A stretch of DNA of 64,000 bases, taken from Glebionis coronaria. Taxonomy: Eukaryota > Streptophyta > Magnoliopsida > Asterales > Asteraceae. Shown piece after piece: positions 22,701 through 34,970 of the stretch (the stretch's first letter is position 1; each line of letters opens with the position of its first letter). The stretch lies in NCBI GenBank assembly GCA_025667525.1, contig CM046882.1, forward strand, positions 504,130,792 through 504,194,791, given 5' to 3'. The notes under the pieces were generated by a model. It was not told the DNA's origin. It searched no databases and saw only the letters and a program-made list of their open reading frames with translations. The position numbers were made by a program, and so were the translations under genes.

Positions 22701-23297
22701 AGGGAGAGGTGAGATGGAGTGATTTGGTTGGTGGGGAGTGGTAGTGGGTGACATGACATGGTACCATTGGTTGGTATTAGTTTTGTTGTCTGCCCACATT
22801 TGGTCCTTATATTCCCAAAATACTTTCAAACAAAGTCTTAACAACCCAAGTCTATATTCCTTTGTAAATGAGAATGACCTAATTACTCATTCAGTCCTTG
22901 TGTTTTAGTAAAACCATGAATAAGGACTAAAATGGCAATTCTTGTGATTTCCAAGGGCTTTCTTGTTCAATCTTGAAACTTAAGGACCATACTTGTCACT
23001 TTTGAGATTTATAAGGGTCAAAAGTGACAAGTCTTCAAAAGATGAGGGATCAATCTTGACAAATCTTTAAACTTCAAGGGTATTTTTGGAAAATCCACAC
23101 TCGGGTCCGGTTCTTTGTGCGGCTTCGTTTCCCGTGTTCGTTTTGCTTGATTCTTGTAATCTTTTGGTGAATCACGATATCCGTACCTAAAATACACAAT
23201 GAACAAACACAAGCATATTTTGGGGTATTTTAATAATATTTTAAGCGTTTTAAGCCCAATTTGTACGATGAGACTATGTATAATTGCAGTCTCATTA
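19742..23297 (-). repeat. 5' LTR of element C
   Basis: 3556 bp. It is the reverse complement of a diverged copy at 38064-42331; shared landmarks include the palindromic stretch near 20899-20932 (with 41300-41335) and the outer 200 bases near 23100-23297 (with 38064-38265). In element sense it starts TAATGAGACTG, whereas the solo copy has TGATGAGACTG, so its first TG appears mutated. The part at 20000-20700 is extremely A/T-rich. Confidence 0.82.
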
Positions 23298-24100
23298 ACT
23301 AGCATCTAGTTACACATAGCAATGTCTCTTGTACAACTCGAGTAAGGGCTCCTGGACAAAATCTTTTAACGATTTTGCATCGTTATTATTATCCTTTTAT
23401 TTATAATACAACGTTAATAAGGATATGGATCTCAGTCATTCCTTTCATTAAACATTTTGTTTCTCGTTCACAGATTCAGCAAGATTACCAAAACAAATTT
23501 TGGTGTGGCCACACAAACATCTTACTAGTCCCACGAGGGGCCCAACTGTATTAAACTCCAAAACGAAATTGGAGGAAATAAATTCCACATTGACTACGAG
23601 CAAAAATTATGAATTTTACAACACTTCCGAAAATAATCCTTATAGCTACCAATTACGTTTAACGTTAGATTATTCCATAGAGATGCACTAGATTCATAAC
23701 AGTTTCCTGGTATCTCAAGTCTAAGGATAACTATTTATGTTTTACTTAATGACAAAGATCCATAAAGTAATAACATATAGTTGGGATAAGTCCTTTATTC
23801 GATTCATCGAATATCATCCAAAATCGATCAATATACTTTCAAGTATACTCTATCGCTATTTTGATTTGTCTTAATTTAATAATACTCCCATATTATTAAT
23901 CGACAACGGACATTTAGCATAACATTTATTCATGGATTAAAACATGTAAAATAGGATACACTTATTAAATAATAGAAATAAACGAAACCTAATATTTATT
24001 TTATTATATAATAATGCCATAACATCCTTTATCCAAATACTAATAAAAGATTTATTGTATGAGTTCGCTAGCTAGTTGCAGCCCAATCGCTTTGGAATGC
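23298..24100 (-). other. 3' non-coding part of copia-1
   Basis: About 800 bases after the RNase H stop contain no convincing frame and do not match the copia LTR, so this is read as 3' untranslated sequence. Element C is inserted at its left edge. The copia-1 3' LTR is not in the window. Confidence 0.55.
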
Positions 24101-24885
24101 TTAACTACCTTTGGGCCTAGGCAAAGCCTTTGTCAAAGGATCTGCTACGTTATCATATGTGTGAACTTTTATCAATTTGATTTCCCGAGTATTAACTTGT
24201 TCTCGGGCGTAGTGATGTCTACGCATAAAGTGTCTGGCGCCTTTCATGACTCCAGGGTCATTGGCAAATATTATTGCGGCAGAATTGTCACAATACATAT
24301 CTATAGGTTCTTTAATTGAAGGCATTACTCCAAGATTTTCAATAAACTTCCTAATCCAAATAGCTTCCATTGCAGCTTCTGAAGCAGCCATGTCCTCAGA
24401 TTGAGTAGCATGCATTGCAATCGTTGTCTGTTTCTTGCTCTTCCAGTCAACTGCTCCTCCATTGATAACAAAAACGTAACCCGTCTAAGACTTCGTATCG
24501 TCTTTATCATATTGCCAAGACGCATCACAGAAACCTATAACATTCAGTTCTGTGTCTGGTTTCTCTCCATATACCAAAAACATATCTTTCGTACTCCTCA
24601 AATACTTTAGAATATGTTTAACAGCAGTCCAGTGGAGCTTCCCTGGATTCTGTTGGTATCTACTGACCAAGTTCTGAGCAAACGCCACATCAGGCCTTGT
24701 GCATCTAACAACATACATTATAGATCCTACAACCGAAGCATAAGGCACCTTCTGCATGTATGCCTCCTCTTCAGGAGTTGATGCATCCATCTCATGACTC
24801 AGATTATGCTTAACTTCCATAGGCTGATAACCTTTCTTGGAATTATGCATATTATACTTCTTCAAACTCTTATCTATATAAGCAT
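24101..24885 (-). pseudogene. copia-1 RT C-terminus and RNase H
   Basis: Two pieces in one frame: 24865-24485 (KKYNMHNSKKGYQPMEVKH, VGSIMYVVRCTRPDVAFAQ, HWTAVKHILKYLR, VIGFCDASWQYDKDD) and 24415-24101 (ATQSEDMAASEAAMEAIWIR, MYCDNSAAI, HHYAREQVNTREIKL, VADPLTKALPRPKG). They are parted by a TAG at 24485-24487. RNase H acidic residues D (FCDAS), E (SEAAM) and D (YCDNSA) are visible. The 5' side is cut by E2 at the AGCAT duplication (24881-24885). Confidence 0.9.
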
Positions 24886-27459
24886 TAATGTAAGGATTTT
24901 ATGTATTGCAATTAAGTTCGTTTCTTCAACTCACTCGAATTGATTTCAAATTAAACGTAAGATTGATTGTTCTTGGTGAATACAACGTTTTTGGTATTTA
25001 AAAATAAAAACTTTTTAATTAAAAACTATTTAATCTAATTAAAAAGAAAATATGTAATTAAAAATACTTAATTAAAACTATTTTAAAACTATTTAATATT
25101 TAAACTATTTTAAATAAAAACTATTTTGAAACTAAACAAAATTAATTAAACTAATTTAAAAACTATTTTGAATTTAAATGAAATCTACTTTAAACTATTT
25201 TTAAATAAAACTAATTTAAATAAAAACTAATTTTAAAAACTAAATTTAAAAATAATTTAAATTTATAAAAGTAATTAAAATATTTTTATTTTTTATTTTT
25301 TTCTTAAACTTTATAAAAGTAAATATAAAGAAAACTTTTAATTAAAAATAATAAAACTAATATTTGTATTTAAACTATTTTAAATAACTAGCAGCTAAAC
25401 AAAGACTATATTAATTAAATGACTCGTATTTAAACACATATAGAGGTCTAGACTAGACGGTAAAGTGCTGGCCAGTTAAACAAATGGTCAGGGGTTCGAG
25501 TCCCCTGATGGACAATTTTTTGTGTATATTATTTTTAATTTTGGATCGGTTTCTTTAAGCAGCAAAAAAAACAGTACTCACCAAAACCAAATAAGCACAG
25601 CAGGCTCAAATAAGCAAATAGCAAAACCAAATAAGCACATAAAACTGAAAATAAGCAAATTTAAACTGAAATTAATAAGCTAATAGGTCTAAACAGAAAA
25701 TGCGCAAAAAACTTAAGCTAATAAGAACAGATTACTAACTAACAATTCTAAACCAAATAAGCTAATATATCAATGAAATCAAATAAGCATTATCAAACAC
25801 TACTGAAAATAAGCACACGAATTTACTAATTAGGAAACCCAAACAGTAATACAACTAGATAAGCAGACTCAAACACAAACACAAATCTTATCAGCTACTA
25901 AAACTCAAACTCAGACAAAGCAACACTAGCAGATCTAAACAAGCTCAAATCCAAACAGTAATATAACTTAAATAGAACTTATTAATCAGAAACTTAAACA
26001 AACATTTAATTCAATCTAAAATTAACATCAAAATAAAAAGAAAATGAACCTGGTGTCGAAAACCTTTGAGTAGAAGAGGTGCGCTGAGCACTCTTTTAGA
26101 CCGAATCAAACACCTCCTTCTCAATCAATCATCACCGAATCCATTCGAACCATGAACAATAACTATTCGAACCATATTTATAACAAACTTCCCAGTAGGA
26201 GAAATTTTATAAACCACTTTTATTTTATATTAATTAATCCAAAATCAGAATAAAGATAAATTGCAATTAAATTTAAATAAAAAGAGACACGAATTAAACT
26301 AAAAGTAATTTTTATTAATAATTGAAAATTAAGTACAATACTCTTGAAAGAAAATTACAATTAACCTAACATCTAATTTTGCATAAAATAAAATAAAATA
26401 AAAAGGCACCCCAATTACAGATTTGATGGGGGTTTTTATAAGCAAACCCCAAAACCTTGTTGAGGAAGTTTGTTGATGAAGATATCAAATCCTGGCCCTT
26501 GATTCCATCTCTTCTCTCTCATTTTCTTGATCAACGGCTGAAAATCATTTAGGGGTCACACGGATCGCCACCTTGGTAGGATTTGTGTTTCTTGTGTTAG
26601 TTTGATGCTGAAGTGACAAATAAGGATTGGTGGATTGGTGTTTTGGTGTTGTCACAGCCAATCAAAAGAGGGAAAAAGGGCCACGTCGGATGTACTCCTC
26701 CATCATCAAGATCAGAAAAAAAGGGGAATTAATTTCCCCTGCGTGATTTACACGCGCCTCATAATCAAAAAGCCCCAAATTGGTTTATTTAGTTTTAGGG
26801 TAAAAAAGTGATAAAGCTGCGTTGTGTTTTGGGAGAGAGATGGTAAGTTCTTGTTTTTATCGAAAAAATGGTAACTGTGTGCGGTGAGGATGAGAGTTAC
26901 GTTTGGCCAAACGTATTTAATCTTTGCACATTTTTCTCCTCATGGGCTTAGAGTCCAACAACTTCTCAAAATACTCCAAGTCGTTGGGCTTGACTTGGAA
27001 TTGGACATAAACTACAAAATCCCATCCGTTTGTATTTGGGCTTGAATTGGGCTTAATCTCCAAAAGCTAAGAATATATCCTCTCAAATGGGCTTTTGGGC
27101 CCAATACCAAAATGTGGGACCCACAAGGCCCATTTAACTCATATAATATTAAATCCACTAAAAATGAGCTCGATTTCGGCTTCCTTGTTCTTTTCTTCAA
27201 AACCGTGTCGAATTTGCCGGTTTTCGTGATCTTTGGCACACTTTTGGTTCTTTCACTTTGTCTTTGTCTCTTTCTTGGACTTTTCTTCAACAAATGACCG
27301 TGAAATCCCGTGTTTTCTTTCCTTTTGATCTTTTGTACCTATTTCACACAAAAACACAAAACCACGCATAATTCCGACTTTTACGATATTAAACACATGA
27401 TTAGGTCTTGTTTTTCCTTGATTTTAGTGGCAAAAGGATAAGTGTTTACACACTTATTA
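24886..27459 (-). repeat. 3' LTR of E2
   Basis: 2574 bp, pairs with 33389-35998. On + it runs from TAATGTAAGG to ACTTATTA, so termini in element sense are TAAT...ATTA. A 34-36-base indel after the tRNA-like stretch accounts for most of the length difference from its partner. TATA box on the minus strand near 26431-26440 (TATAAAAACC). The stretch 24960-25420 is nearly pure A/T. Confidence 0.92.
25445..25514 (+). ncRNA. tRNA-like sequence in E2 3' LTR (antisense to element)
   Basis: TAGACTAGACGG (25449-25460) resembles a Pol III A box and GGTTCGAGTCC (25493-25503) is a perfect B box. TCAGGGG and CCCCTGA form a 7-bp T-arm with a 7-base loop. Six T bases follow (25516-25521), as in a Pol III terminator. 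Acceptor pairing is weak (about 5 bp) and the anticodon arm does not form a standard 7-base loop, so this is a tRNA relic or tRNA-derived promoter rather than a functional tRNA. Confidence 0.5.
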
Positions 27460-27499
27460 AATCCCCTACACTTGACCATTGCAATGACCCCATGCAATG
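27460..27499 (-). other. Polypurine tract of E2 with upstream hairpin
   Basis: AAGTGTAGGGGATT directly abuts the 3' LTR. CATTGC/GCAATG stems (27477-27482 and 27494-27499 on +) sit upstream with the same spacing as in element B. Confidence 0.75.
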
Positions 27500-29415
27500 C
27501 ATAATTTTAAAGCATAAAGTTATGTTTTTCTCATAATTAACCCATCCTGGCCTTTATTAAGATATACTATTATTACTACGATAAAAAGATAAAAACTTAA
27601 AGGAGACAAAAGTTATAACAATTTATTAACTTGGAAATTATTTGATGGAAGAAACTTGTAAAGAAATCTAAGACTTAAATTAGGGCTTTGGTGTCATGAA
27701 TATTAATCACCCTCAAGTTTCACATTCCCCACACCAAGCTTAAAAACGAGATCATTGTTTACCATAAGTTCTCAAGTTAAAACCACTTATATAAGAAAAT
27801 TGTGTAACACTCTTTCTCCAATTCCTAAGTTGTATCTCTAGCTTTTAAGGATTGTCATTCACCCGTAGGCTCATTTGACTTATTTGATAATTATTAGTCC
27901 AAAAATGAAGGCAAAACGGTGCAAACCCAACACTCAAAACCTAACCTCGTCCTCAAAAACGTTGTTACTAAATTAAGCCCACATCAAGGATGATTTAACA
28001 CGATTTGGGGAATAAATTTCCGGATCCAAAATTTGGCCAATAGTACTACTTATTAATTATTCCTCCAAAGTCATGTAGACTTTATGTGAAGTTTAGCAAG
28101 TTCACATCATATACCCTTAGGCTCTTTAAGATGTAAAAATGCTCCTTATCTATTGTCCACACCTAAGGCTCCTTGAACGATAAGCAAGGGAATTGATTTT
28201 TTTGATCAATTTTTATTCAACACTTACCATGCCATACACCCTAAGGCTCTAATGACAAGGTTCGTGCTACATGCCCCACACCCTAAGGCTCCTTGAGGTC
28301 ATGTTTTAATCTTATTCTTTCTTTTTTTTATGATATATATAGTAGGCTAAATTCCGCGGTCCCATGGTCTGAATACCTTCTATTTAGTGGTTATGAGCCA
28401 CCTTAGTCGGAAGTCCACAACGCTGGCACCATCAATGTGTTCATGATTTAATTATAAGGAGATAAAAGATTTGGCTAAGAGTTAAGATATCGAATCTACA
28501 CCGCAAAAATCCTCATTTATTAAGCAATTAAATATACAAGCAGGAAGAAAGAGCCACAAAACTCATATAAGAAGAATTAACCCTTAAACTTATTATCAAC
28601 TCTATCATCTCTCGTTCTCCACAATTTAAAATCTCAAGGAATGATACTCGTGGATGCTTAGCCTAATAAACCAATTAAGGTCCATATGGTTAAGGATACT
28701 AGCTAGAGTAAACTTGGATAAGTAAACTCGGGTTGAGTCAAAATATTCACGACGGGCCTAATATATCAAAGACATCTAAACTTGTTAAAACCATTTTATT
28801 TATTTATTTATTTTTTTGACTTTATTCGTGAAATGGAAAATATAAATACGATGCGATGACAAAAGGAAAGAAAATAAATGGAAATACTACAAGGCCAAAA
28901 TAGATCAAAAATTTGAAAAACGTGGGAAATTTTTTAATTTTCCGGTTAAATAGGGTCAAATTCATGGAAAAGCCCACTAAAATTCGATAGAATTCCCCCC
29001 TATACTTAATATAAACATTGTCCTCAATATTTAAGCATATGGGAGAATAAACTCCCCTACACTTAGGACATTGAGTACGTTGTTTAAAATCGAGCTAAGA
29101 AAGAGACAACTAAAGTGATTACATTTATTCGTCTTATTTATATACATGTATGAATCACGATAGTTTTGAGAGAACCGGGTACACGGGAATACGGGATCAC
29201 GGGTCGCGTCAAAAACACCAAAAGTGGATCATTAAAACACATGTCCCTGCACAACACAAACAACCTACTCGGCTCCCCTACACTTATTGGTGGAAATGGG
29301 TGAAGGTGAAAAAGGGTGGAAATGATGGAAAAGGTACAAATCTAACCTAGTTAAACGATGCTTGATTTATTTATCACGAGTCTCTAGCTCGAATCGATTT
29401 CCCGAAAGTTTTTAT
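27500..29415 (-). other. 3' non-coding region of E2
   Basis: No coding frame. It shares blocks with the 3' region of B and contains three polypurine-tract-like motifs (28995-29007, 29053-29064, 29274-29285). It also has four copies of a CCTAAGGCTC-type word (near 28110, 28150, 28240 and 28285) at irregular spacing, and a conserved CGAG/CTCG stem near 29376-29390 after the last frame. Confidence 0.7.
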
Positions 29416-30196
29416 TCAAATGGGAAAAATCATGGGAAAAACCGAGATTTCCAAGGGAGGAAAATCTCTCCATGATAAAGGGTGAAATAAAGTCATATAA
29501 GGAATACCCCATGAAAATCCACCCGGGTCAAATACATAATTTCCATCACAAAAGGAAATAAACCCCAAGGTGGTAATATCACATAAGACAAAGAAAAGTG
29601 GGGTACCCTTAGTTAAAAGTCTTTTACGAGAAAAGGTGTTATGGTGATATGGCAATGATAGCATAAAAGTCTCTATTCCGGGATCAAACACCGATTCCTT
29701 AACGGGAAAATAGCAAGAGGTGTGGACATTAAAGCTCAAAATGTCATTTTGATCCAAAGTGGGGGAGTCGTCCTCTTCCAAACTCGATGTGAAAACATAA
29801 GTATCATCGGAGTCATAGGAAAACTCATCCTCGTGAGGAAAATAGGAATTTAGAAAGGTACCTAACTCCTCCTCAAATGGAATATCCTCTAAAATAGGGG
29901 CAACCTCTAAAGGTGGAGGATCCTTTTCAAAAGTCGTAACCCCCAATTTTGGAATATAAGAGTCAAAGGGAGACTCAAGAATGGGAGGATCACTTATAGA
30001 GATAATAGGATCATTAGGCTCACTAGGTGTCTCGTCAAAACCCAAAGAAATGAGATCACTTAAAGAAGTGTCGTCACTAAAATTATCTTCTTCATTTTCT
30101 TCAAAAAGTGGATTATCATTTGAAGTTTCAAAAAGTGGATTCGAATGAACCACAAAATCATTAAGGTTAAACTTTATAGTTTCAAAGGATTGAAAA
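29416..30196 (-). pseudogene. Acidic post-protease frame with FDPG motifs (E2)
   Basis: A 245-residue open frame (30153-29416) follows protease after a frameshift in a T-run near 30190. It is strongly acidic (FEENEEDNFSDDTSLSD, FPHEDEFSYDSDDT) and ends with two FDPG motifs (ESVFDPGIETF, NYVFDPGGFSW). Similar composition and motifs occur in element C at 15085-16611. I know no function; no RT, RNase H, integrase or zinc motif is present. The initiation residue of the computed frame is GTG, so this is a continuation of gag-protease rather than a separate gene. Confidence 0.65.
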
Positions 30197-30740
30197 AACT
30201 TTCTTCATTATCAAAATTAAGCACATCAATCATATTGACCGATTTTTTTCCGTTTGATTTATTTACCATTTTCCCCATTTTAAAGGCTTGTTGATCATTC
30301 CCAACCCTAAGAATTAATTCCCCTTCGACTACATCAACTAACGCTCTTCCGGTTCTTAAGAACGGTCTACCAAGTATTAACGAAATACGAGGATCCATCT
30401 CATAGTCGACTACAACAAAGTCCACGGGAAAAGTGAATGTGCCAACTCGAACAAAAACGTCTTCGGCAATACCAACGGGGTATGCGGGAGTTCTATTAGC
30501 TAACTCGAGAGTCATGCGAGTCGGTGCAAGGTCGGGTAATGATAATCGTTTCCATACCGAGAGTGGCATAAGATTGATGCTAGCGCCGAGATCCGCTAAA
30601 GCCATACAATCATCAATTTGAGTAAACGAGTAAGGTAACACGAATCGTTCGGGATCTCCTAGCTTTTCGGGAAGCTCTTTGATAAGAATCGCGGAACAAT
30701 TCTCATTTAAACGAGTACTAACGAGCTCAACCATTTTTTA
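30174..30740 (-). pseudogene. Aspartic protease of E2
   Basis: LNENCSAILIKELPEKLGDP leads to ALADLGASINLMPLSVW with the D-L-G active site (about residue 50), then LANRTPAYPVGIAEDVFV, FPVDFVVVDYEMDPRI and LILGRPFLRTGRALVDV. It is in frame with gag upstream; the TAA at 30738-30740 between them looks like a point mutation. The domain itself is uninterrupted. Confidence 0.9.
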
Positions 30741-32509
30741 TTTCTTATTAAGCAAATCTTTGAACATCTTCACAAATTTAGGCATTTGAGCAAGTGCTTC
30801 AATAAAGCTAATGTTAACATTCACTTGGGAAATCATTTTAAAAAAGTTGGAAACATGAACGTCATCTTTGGTGAGCACTTTAGCCTTGTCTAACCTAGAG
30901 GGATAAGGGATATTGGGTTTAGATGTTGAAGGTGGAGAAGGAGAAGGACTCGCTTCTTGAACAACCTTAGGGTTGGGCTCTTTAGGCAATGGAGAACTAG
31001 TACTAGGAGTGGTAGTGGGAGGAATCACCGGAGGGGGAGTAGGATTACTCATTATGACCTCCGGGCCTTGTCTCTCCTTTATAGGCGAAGAGATGGAAGG
31101 TCCCACTAAAGTGGCTCCACTTCGAGTAGTGATAGCACTCACATTAGCACGAGGGTTAATCTCGGTATTAGAAGGTAAGGCTCCTTGGGGTTTAAAGGCT
31201 TGCAACATTTGCACGAACTTCCTATCGGTGGACTCTTGCATTTGTTTCATAATTCTCTCATGTTCGGACAATTTTTATAGAACCAAGTCCATTTGAGGAT
31301 TATGCATGTTCATTTGATTATACCCTTGATTGTTAACCCCTTGATTAGGAAAACCTTGGTTTTGATATTGAGGTTGAAAACCGTTGTTATTATGAAAACC
31401 TTGGTTATTATTTTGAAACCCTTGATTTTGACCATTAAAATTCCCTTGATTTGCATTCCCTTGAAAATTACCCATTTGAGGACCTTGGTTCCTATTTTGG
31501 TATTGGGTATTTTGGGCGGGTGGGGGTGGTCTTTGTGGAGCTACAAAACCCGGGGGAGCCAAATAATTAGTACTCTTATAAGACAAATGGTTAACATCAA
31601 CATTTGGTTTAAAGTGAACCCTCTCATTGGCATTGGTGTTATAAGCACAAACTTGTTGTTGTTGATTGTAAACCTTGTCACAATTAAAATATGAATGTGG
31701 TCCACCACAAGTCTCACATGTTTCACAAGTCTCTTTTAAGGCATTTACTTGACCATTGATGGCTTTGGTATTGTTAGCGGTTTGTAGAGCAATTGATTCA
31801 ACAAGCGAAGTAAGCTTATCAATTCTCTTGTCATTCTCACTAGAACTAGCACTTGCCATAGTAGCCCTAACACTCTTGGTTTGTACTTTTGCCTTGTTTT
31901 CAATTATTGCCCAAGCCTCGTTCATGGACTTCACAAGAATATTCCCCCCGCGACACTATTAAGTGAGTCTTGGTCATTAAGAGTTAAACCATTGTAACAC
32001 GTATTAATTTGATGCACTTTAGTGAAACCATGTTGTGGACATTTTCTTAAAAGCTCCTTAAATCGATCCCAAGACTCACTAAACGTTTCCCCATATTGTT
32101 GTTCAAAGGTAATGATTTCATTCCTTAAAGAGGTGGTCCGTGATGGTGGGAAAAAGTAGTTAATGAACTTGGTCTCTAAATCAATCCATGTGGTAATACT
32201 TTGGGGTGGTTCCTTATCAAGCCAAATCCGGGCTTGTCCCTCGAGGGAAAAAGGAAAGAGTTGTAAACGAATAGCCTCTTGTGGCACCCCATTGTATTTG
32301 ACTGTGTTTGCCAATTGTATGAAACGTTTGATATGAGCGTGTGGGTCATCATTAGTACGACCTAAAAATGGTGTAGCGGAAACCATTTGAATAAAACCTG
32401 TTTTAAGTTCAAAATTATTAGCTCCAATATCCGGCACCACAATCGCGTCATCGTTTCCTTCAACGTGAGATTGTAGAATCTCAATCATTGGTCGATTATC
32501 TGTTGCCAT
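30738..32509 (-). pseudogene. gag of E2
   Basis: Starts at ATG 32509 (MATDNRPMIEILQSH). The retrotrans_gag domain spans about residues 35-180 (FLGRTNDDPHAHIKRFIQLA, WLDKEPPQSITTW, NYFFPPSRTTSLRNEI). A one-base loss in a G-run (+ 31944-31949) shifts the frame before the piece 31934-31275, which carries the zinc knuckle CETCGGPHSYFNC and an Asn/Gln/Gly-rich tail. A TAA at 31275-31277 precedes the Pro-rich region (31271-30738). Three lesions in total, fewer than in B. Confidence 0.9.
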
Positions 32510-33367
32510 CGTGTTGTTTAAAGCTCAATTCTCGGGATCGGCTTGATTGACGGTCTTTTTGTTTTTCTTCTTCTTCTTTTTGGAAGAATTAGAAGTATTT
32601 GGTACACCAATCGGTATGCATGTACGCGCGCTAGTGCGCATACAATTAAAATCAAGGAATGAGGTAGGAAACCTCGGTCGACTTTGAGAGGAAAGGGATT
32701 ATCCCTCTCGAGGTGCAATATTAAAAAGTTACAAAAATATATACTTAATACTACTTGAGTTGGCAAACCAATAATCGGTCCTCCCTCTCAATATACGCAC
32801 AAGCGAGTGGGGAAACGAGGTGTCACAAAGCACTTAAAAACCTTTTTCCTTAGACGGCCTTTTATAGCGCGTCGCCTTATACCCACCTTATAGTTTGTAT
32901 AAATCGAGTTCAAACGTCTTACTAGTATTTATCTATTTTGCCCTTTCTCTCGTTTGGGATTCGAATACAATAGTTGGGTGATGAAATCCCAACTAAGGTC
33001 TTATTTGAAAAGTAGGTAAATTAATTGTTCAACTTAATATAATATAGTAAAAGAAAATTTTTTTGTATTTTTTTAGAAAAATATATATTCACAATAAAAA
33101 ACGAAAGAAATCGAAATAAGAAAAATAACAATAATACGTAATATTTTTGGTGTAATACTTTAGGAAAAGTATTACTTTTGGATTTTTAATTTTTTTGGTG
33201 CAAATCTTAGGAAAGAATTTGCTTTTGATGATTTTTTATTTTTTTTGTATTTTTAAGTTTTTGACTTTTTATAATGTTTTTGATTTTTTTAACAATAAAA
33301 ATAACGTTCAAAATTGAACGGATCCCAAAATCCAAATCGTTTCACGAAATCTTCAATCGTAACGAGC
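32510..33367 (-). other. 5' leader of E2
   Basis: A long non-coding leader of about 860 bases. In element sense it has a T-rich part, a hairpin AGTTGGG/CCCAACT (+ 32972-32994), then the conserved block (32795-32910), then a segment down to gag. The hairpin and block are shared with element C. Confidence 0.72.
32795..32910 (-). other. Conserved leader block, copy in E2
   Basis: On + it starts ACGCACAAGCGAGTGGGGAA and ends CTTATAGTTTGTATAAATCG. Clear alignment with element C at 19235-19346 and recognisable alignment with the two copia leaders. In element sense GTGGG pairs with CCCAC, and AAG(G)CGA with TCGCTT, enclosing two smaller candidate stems. Confidence 0.72.
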
Positions 33368-33385
33368 GAACCGGCAGCGGCGCCA
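33368..33385 (-). other. Primer-binding site of E2 (tRNA-Asp type)
   Basis: Minus-strand TGGCGCCGCTGCCGGTTC, three bases inside the LTR end at 33389. It matches the tRNA-Asp 3' complement over TGGCGCCG and TGCCGG. Confidence 0.85.
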
Positions 33386-33945
33386 ATTTAATGTAAGGAT
33401 TTTATGTATTGCAATTAAGTTCGTTTCCTCGACTCACTCGAATTGATTTCAAATTAAACGTAAGATTGATCGTTCTTGGTGAATACAACGTTTTTGGTAT
33501 TTAAAACTAAAAACTATTTAATTAAAAACTATTTAATCTAATTAAAAAGAAAATATGTAATTAAAAATACTTAATTAAAGCTATTTTAAAACTATTTAAT
33601 ATTTAAACTATTTTAAATAAAAACTATTTTGAAACTAAACAAAATTAATTAAACTAATTTAAAAACTATTTTGAATTTAAATAAAATCTACTTTAAACTA
33701 TTTTTAAATAAAACTAAATTAAATAAAAACTAATTTCAAAAACTAAATTTAAAAACAATTTTAATTTATAAAAGTAATTAAAATATTTTTATTTTTTATT
33801 TTTTTTAAACTTTATAAAAGTAAATATAAAGAAAACTTTTAATTAAAATTAATAAAACTAATATTTGTATTTAAACTATTTTAAATAACCGGCAGCTAAA
33901 CAAAGACTATATTAATTAAATGACTCGTATTTAAACACAAATAGA

Positions 33946-34015
33946 GGTCTAGACTAGATGGTAAAGTGCTGGGCAGTTAAACGAATGGTCAGGGGTTCGA
34001 GTCCCCTGATGGACA
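33946..34015 (+). ncRNA. tRNA-like sequence in E2 5' LTR (antisense to element)
   Basis: Second copy of the tRNA-like stretch, with three differences: A box TAGACTAGATGG (33950-33961), unchanged B box (33994-34004), intact T-arm and T-run 34017-34022. If transcribed by Pol III it would give a short RNA antisense to the LTR. Confidence 0.5.
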
Positions 34016-34970
34016 ATTTTTTGTGTATATTATTTTTATTTTTGGACTTTTTGGAATATTGTGAAACAAATAGACCAAGTGGATCTGTTTCTTTAAGCAG
34101 CAAAAAAACAGTACTCACCAAAACCAAATAAGCACAGCAGGCTCAAATAAGCAAATAGCAAAACCAAATAAGCACATAAAACTGAAAATAAGCAAATTCA
34201 AACTGAAATTAATAAGCTAATAGGTCTAAACAGAAAATGAGCAAAAGAAACCTAAGCTAATAAGAACAGATTACTAACTAACAATTCTAAACCAAATAAG
34301 CTAATATATCAATGAAATCAAATCAGCATTATCAAACACTACTGAAAATAAGCACACGAATTTACTAATTAGGAAACCCAAACAGTAATACAACTAGATA
34401 AGCAGACTCAAACACAAACAGAAATCTTATCAGCTACTAAAACTCAAACTCAGACAAAGCAACACTAGCAGATCTAAACAAGCTCAAATCCAAACAGTAA
34501 TATAACTTAAACAGAACTTATTAATCAGAAACTTAAACAAGCATTTAATTCGATCTAAAATTAACATCAAAATAAAAAGAAAATGAACCTGGTGTCGAAA
34601 ACCTTTGAGTAGAAGAGGTGCGTTGAGCACTCTTTTAGACCGAATAAAAGACCTCCTTCTCAATCAATCATCACCGAATCCATTCGAACCATGAACAATA
34701 ACTATTCGAACCATATTTATAACAAACTTTCCAGTAGGGGAAATATTATAAACCACTTTTATTTTATATTAATTAATCCAAAATCAGAATAAAGATAAAT
34801 TGCAATTAAATTTAAATAAAAAGAGACACGAATTAAACTAAAAGTAATTTTTATTAATAATTGAAAATTAAGTACAATACTCTTGAAAGAAAATTATAAT
34901 TAACCTAACATCTAATTTTTCATAAAATAAAATAAAATAAAAAGGCACCCCAATTACAGATTTGATGGGG

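Larger units (their letters stand above)
14618..23297 (-). mobile_element. Element C: gag-protease gypsy without RT or integrase (5' part)
   Basis: Minus-strand element with LTR 19742-23297, tRNA-Asp primer site 19721-19738, long leader, gag, protease and an acidic frame ending at 15085. No RT, RNase H or integrase motif is found between protease and the 3' region. The 3' LTR is missing because the Tekay/Del-like element interrupts at 14617/14618. Its right end abuts sequence read as the 3' untranslated part of copia-1. A solo LTR of the same family lies at 38064-42331 in the other orientation. Confidence 0.8.

Noticed and set aside
24886..24890. Canonical TG...CA boundaries for E2, starting at the TG in TAATGTAAGG
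   Set aside because: The copia-2 empty site requires the LTR to begin at TAAT directly after AGCAT.
25445..25514. Functional tRNA gene
   Set aside because: Acceptor stem is weak and the anticodon arm cannot form a 7-base loop; kept only as tRNA-like.
28105..28300. Interstitial telomere repeat (CCCTAA words)
   Set aside because: The words are CCTAAGGCTC at irregular spacing, not tandem CCCTAAA.
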